Shown here: piece after piece, positions 60,098 to 64,000 of the stretch
Layout of the letters: each line of letters begins with the position of its first letter
Position numbering within the stretch: the stretch's first letter is position 1
DNA from: Yarrowia lipolytica
Lineage: Eukaryota > Ascomycota > Dipodascomycetes > Dipodascales
Direction of reading: 5' to 3'
Length of the DNA stretch: 64,000 nt
Assembly (NCBI RefSeq): GCF_001761485.1
Contig: NC_090774.1
Span: forward strand, 1,550,001-1,614,000
The notes under the pieces: generated by a model
The model's input: only the letters and a program-made list of their open reading frames with translations
What the model was told of the DNA's origin: nothing
Databases searched by the model: none
Position numbers and translations under genes: made by a program

Positions 60098-60830
60098 ATG
60101 GATCTGCCAACTGCCCAAGACTTTGTGCACGTTCTATTCGAAGCTGGTCTCATCAGACAGATGCTGGCTCGGTTCTCCGAGGTGTCGCCATCCCCATTCT
60201 CAACGTGATTTGCATGTGCAAGTCTGAGAGTCCTCCCATTTCGAGCGACCCGGCGTTCCTGGAGCTCGTTGATAGAGATGATCTGGCTCGCTTGGCTCAG
60301 GGAGTCAAGCATGTGAAACCTCAAGCCTGTTCAATCTGGCACTTCCTGCTGAGCTCCTGAGATTCTGGGTATTCTTGCATCACTGCACAACCCCAAATCT
60401 ACCAGTGCGAGGGACGAACAGGTTGAGGTCGACGGAGTGGTCGTGGCTAGACAGATATTTAGCAGTGATAGACGGTTCTACGAGGTGTCCAAGCTGCTTC
60501 AGAAGGTGCAGTCTACGACCCTTTTCATCCCTCTGACTGCAACGAACAATGAGGCTCTGACATTGCAAAAGGAGGTGGCAAAGACCATCGTTGTGCGAAC
60601 ATTTACTGTTCCTCTTGGTCGAAGTTGGCTGTTCTTCTAGGTGCGTGTACCTTTCACTACCGAGCGGTTCCCCATTCCCACAACTCAACTTCAACATGTT
60701 ACTGCGACCTGACAACGTCACTGTTCCTCTTGACAAGTCGCTGTTGAGTGAAGATAGCACCGCCTGGGATACTTCGACGATGGTGTGTCTTCGGGCTTGA
60801 GACGAATGTGTTTCTTTGGCTCTCGCGGGC
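60098..60830 (+). pseudogene. Decayed fragment resembling APC1 (anaphase-promoting complex)
   Basis: Three reading frames in order carry pieces that together follow one part of the APC1 scaffold protein. Frame of 60079: GVAIPILNVICMCKSESPP, then SSDPAFLELVDRDDLARLAQ, like the LPFGxALPIxxAL...PP and L(I/L)GRxDLA segments. Frame of 60437: QIFSSDRRFYEVSKLLQKVQ, then TFTVPLGR, like FSxDxRxxEaxxLL and ALPVGRG. Next frame: FPIPQLNFNMLLRPDNVTVP, then FDDGVSSGL, like PIPKLNLTGRAP...TVDL and FHNGVAAGL. At least two frame changes and a TGA break it. Only about 240 of some 1700 residues are represented, with no intron signals at the breaks. Likely a partial duplicate of a host gene; an intact copy elsewhere is assumed. 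Confidence 0.65.
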
Positions 60831-62165
60831 TGTTCGTGTTGCCTTGGTTTGGTCAGGTCAACAGCATCATCTTGTCGCCTTAAACCCCTGACTATCTCTT
60901 TCAATGATGAATTGGAAATCGATGGTTTTAATAGCCGGTGCTTGAGACTTTACTTTGTTGTGACATCTGGCACGGTGCCAGCTACAAATACCGATAGCTA
61001 CACATTCACTTGTAAACTAGCGGTGTCTGAGTTCTGGATGTACCATCACTCCCAATACAACTCCCCTAACTCCATCACCAAAAAAGAACACCATTGAGTT
61101 CTCAGAGTTTGAGGCAAATGAGATGTCTGCTATTGGCGCTGATCATTGTGGTAGTACGAACAGCAGACTTTTGAACGAGCCAATCGTGATATGAACTTCA
61201 ATGATTGCGTAAATAACTACTGGCTACATTTTATATTTGTCAGCTGTGCAATCACACACCTGGCGTTCCTCCAGGTTGCACTTCCTCTCCAATACTCGCT
61301 ACGCTCACATTGGCCGCCCATGTCACGTCACCTCGCATACTGTATGCACAGTGCAATGGGAATACTGGGCCATATCTTTTTCTGGGTTTGCGGGCTCCAT
61401 GGTGCAATACTCAGCAAAAAGAGTCACGTGGGAGCTGCGGCCAATCTCTGCGGCGGCTCTTCCGACCTATGGCAAGTGCCGAAAATGCATGTCCGAAAAT
61501 GGGGCTGGTTCCTGTGCATGAATGCCAACGTTGTGTGCCTTGGGTGGGACGTTGGCTGAGCTAATAGCTAGACCGAGGAGTTGAAGGAGGGAAAAGGGGG
61601 TGTATATATAGCCGAGTAAAAAAAAATAAACCGGCAAAAGAGGACAAACAGACCCCCTGAGAGGAACACACTGTGCTCGTGGCAGCTCATTTCCGCGCCT
61701 CCCCCCAACAAGATGCCCCAACTCCGTCTACGAGAACACCACTAAAGTGTACCACTTTTAGCCACGCAGGAGGACCTTGTCTTAAACACAGCCTTGGAGG
61801 CCATGTCAACAGGAGCAAGAAGAATGAAGACGAAGGATAAAAAATGAGTTGCAGAGACAGATGTAGCGGAAATGAAGATGGTCGGGGCGTTTGGAATACG
61901 TCACGTGACCCGTGGCTGTCTCCTATAGGCCACTCTCCCCCGCCTCTACTTACCCCACATACAGCAGCTCACCTAACCCTGCTTGTCCCAGTGCGTGAGA
62001 AAAAAAGTTGACGGATATAATGGCACAGTGAAAAATCTTGGAAGCGTAAGTGTACTTGTAGCTACCTTGAGCTCTTGATCCACACATCGAAACACAAAAC
62101 GACGCCAGCAAAACGCCCTCAACAACCAACTATCCAACAACAACCCACTTATCATCACCTTAGCA
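60831..62165. other. Gene-free region upstream of the GYF-domain gene
   Basis: 1.3 kb with no convincing gene. TCACGTG sites lie near 61422 and 61902. A TATA-like GTATATATAGCC lies near 61601 and A-rich runs near 61619-61628. Confidence 0.5.
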
Positions 62166-64000
62166 ATGTCACAGTCTTCTCTTTCTTTTGGTCCCGAATG
62201 GTGAGTATATTGTCTACGGACTTTAAAGGTCAAGGAGCACGTTGGCGGCCGGGGTACGAGTACTACGGAGGCTTGACAGAGCAGACGAGAGTACGAAAGC
62301 GTCGATATCTTGAGATAAGCACGTCATGTGGCATGTGTGAGTCACGGAGCTTCTACAGAGACTTCTCCAGGGAGCTCTTTTTTGGGCACAGGTACAATTA
62401 AATTGTGTGTGTGATTTTGCCTTGACAGACACCACGGTGGTATCCTGGTATGGACACCTCACGACTACACTTGTACTGCGCCGCTGTGACACGACACGAT
62501 AAGGACACGTTATCATCTGCCCCGGCGCCGCTCTCGGTGTCGTTATCCACCACTCATGTCTGTTATCTACACCAACACCAACTCTGCCTCAGTCGTATCA
62601 CCAGTGTCGTACTAACTCAGGATGCGCCCGAAATCCAAGGCGCCCGACGGAAAAACACCACTACCAGCTGTGGTTCCCAATGGCAATAAGGCCAAAATGG
62701 CGTGGTCCGGAGTCGCCGCAGGCAAGGTGGTCACGTCTGTGCCCACTGAAACCAAAAAACTGAGCTTTGCCTCTGCCGCCACTACCACCCCTCGCAAGTT
62801 CAAGAAACGCGACCTGGAGGAACCCGAGGATCTGCGCTCCGATGTAGGTTCGGGCTTGTTGGCTGAAAATTCGGAGCCCGTGCCACCCGAGTCTCTGGGT
62901 GACCTCGCGTCTCCATTGCTGCCCAACCACGGAGGACAACGGTTTTCGGCCGAAGATATGCTTGCAGTATGGCGAAACATGAAGGACAAGAACGTTCTGG
63001 TCAAAACGGAGGTAAACAACCAATCCATGTACCAGAGCATTCATCTCAACACCCCTTCGCTGCTGCAGAAGGACCAGGGTGCAGGAGGTTCGCTGATGTC
63101 CAAGGACCGAGAGGGATGGTCTCCATTCAAGAGCGTAAGCGTGGTGAGTTCGGTTGAATCTCCCTCTCAAGGACACCAGTCACTGCACCAGCCCCAGCAG
63201 CAGCAAGCGCAACAGCAGCAAGCGCAGCATCAACATCAACAGCAATATCAGGCCGATCCTTCTGCCCCCTCTTCCGCTGCCATGTCGCCTACCACGGGAA
63301 CGGTGCCCTCGGTGTTTGACACGTTCAATGCTCCCGCTGTGCCTCCCGGGATGGGTTTTACAGCCTCCCCACCCAAGTTGCAGCATCCTGAAAACATCAA
63401 GTGGATGTACAAGGACTACCAGGGCATAATCCAGGGTCCGTTTGCTGGTCCCGTTATGCACACTTGGTGGAAGGGCGGCCATCTGGATGCCAAGCTGCTC
63501 ATTCGACGTGAGGATGACGACGTGTGGCAGACCGTGGACGAGCTCATTTCTAAGACCAGCACCCAGGAGCCGTTCCTGACCCCCTTGCCGTTTGTTGCTA
63601 AGCAACCGCCCGTGATCAATACGCAGACGGCTTTCTCGCAGCAGTATCAGCAGCCTGGAGTCCCGCAGCAGCAACAGCAGCAGCAGCAACTTCAAGGCCA
63701 GCAGCAGCAGCAAGGAACTCCCCAGCAAGGAGGATCCTTTCAGGGCTCTACTTCTTCCTTCCAGCACTATCCCCAGCATCTGCATGGTAGTGTATCATCC
63801 TGGGGAAGTCCTGCTGTGACCCCCATGTCTCCCACACCCTGGGGTGGTTCTCAGATGGGCGGTCAGGCGACCCCCAATAACAATTTCGGCGGTGGAGGCT
63901 CGTTTTTCGACCAGCCCTTCCATGGAGGGCATTCGCAGTCGTCTTTCTTTGACGACAGAAGCATGTGGCGAAGTGGCAGCGTCAGCAACACCATGTCTCC
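62166..64000 (+). CDS. GYF-domain protein, SMY2/SYH1-like (two exons seen, 3' end missing)
   Basis: Smy2-type proteins bind proline-rich PPGF/L peptides and act in ER-Golgi transport and mRNA translation control. Exon 1 is 62166-62200 (35 bases); a 420-base intron runs GTGAGT to CTAACTCAG; exon 2 starts at 62621 and runs past the window edge. The join gives MSQSSLSFGPEWMRPKSK, matching the FGPxWMR start of relatives. The GYF domain lies at about residues 270-320 (WMYKDYQGIIQGPFAGPVMH, then WWKGGHLDAKLLIRRE), with the characteristic W-Y-D...Q-GPF pattern. Poly-Gln stretches flank it (about 200-220 and 355-380). The C-terminal half is not in the window. Confidence 0.88.

Noticed and set aside
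1-64000. LTR elements, LINEs, DNA transposons, CRISPR arrays or defence islands
   Set aside because: No reverse transcriptase, integrase, transposase or long terminal repeats were read on either strand; the gene content is ordinary yeast housekeeping.

Overview
The window looks like nuclear DNA of the yeast Yarrowia lipolytica or a very close relative. The signs are CGA as the favoured arginine codon, introns that begin GTGAGT and end with a branch site (CTAAC) almost touching the final CAG, first introns lying within a few codons of the start, and a dispersed 5S rRNA gene joined to tRNA genes. All identifications rest on reading the sequence and on recalled protein families; no search was run.

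Layout. 1-8 kb: the start of a secreted protein gene, a ferric-reductase-type flavocytochrome, then a divergent leucine-breakdown pair, isovaleryl-CoA dehydrogenase and methylcrotonyl-CoA carboxylase beta. 8-18 kb: an F-box/RCC1 protein (SAF1-like), the spliced cytochrome oxidase subunit COX7, a spliced RING-finger protein, an unknown serine-rich protein with two PP1-docking-like motifs, and methionine synthase MET6. 18-30 kb: a 3.6 kb gene-free stretch, a CDC25-type Ras exchange factor with a 5' UTR intron, a small unknown protein, a compact tRNA-Lys/tRNA-Glu/5S rRNA array, NPR3 (TORC1 control) and a GPR1-family acetate transporter paralogue. 30-38 kb: a PCS60-like peroxisomal acyl-CoA synthetase, an Mpv17/PMP22-like membrane protein, an intron-containing tRNA-Ile(UAU) and a formate/nitrite-type transporter. 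38-46 kb: cohesin regulator PDS5 and the Rpd3S subunit RCO1 (three exons). 47-55 kb: an EBP1/Cdb4-like pseudo-aminopeptidase, ARG7, and the divergent chromatin pair EAF6 (NuA4) and SNF5 (SWI/SNF). 55-64 kb: histidyl-tRNA synthetase HTS1 with two in-frame starts, UMP1, the pseudo-protease splicing factor SAD1, a decayed fragment resembling APC1, and the 5' part of a SMY2-like GYF-domain gene that runs off the end.

Most genes are unrelated housekeeping genes, as is usual in a yeast. Functional links between neighbours are the leucine pair (two steps of one pathway on one 426 bp promoter) and the EAF6/SNF5 pair (two chromatin complexes on a promoter of about 300 bp). Gaps longer than 300 bases are each listed. 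I saw no LTR element, DNA transposon, CRISPR array or defence system. The most unusual items are the two-tRNA plus 5S rRNA array, the APC1-like relic, the PP1-like unknown protein, the altered signature motif in the acetate transporter paralogue, and a dispersed intergenic TACTTGTAC-type motif.
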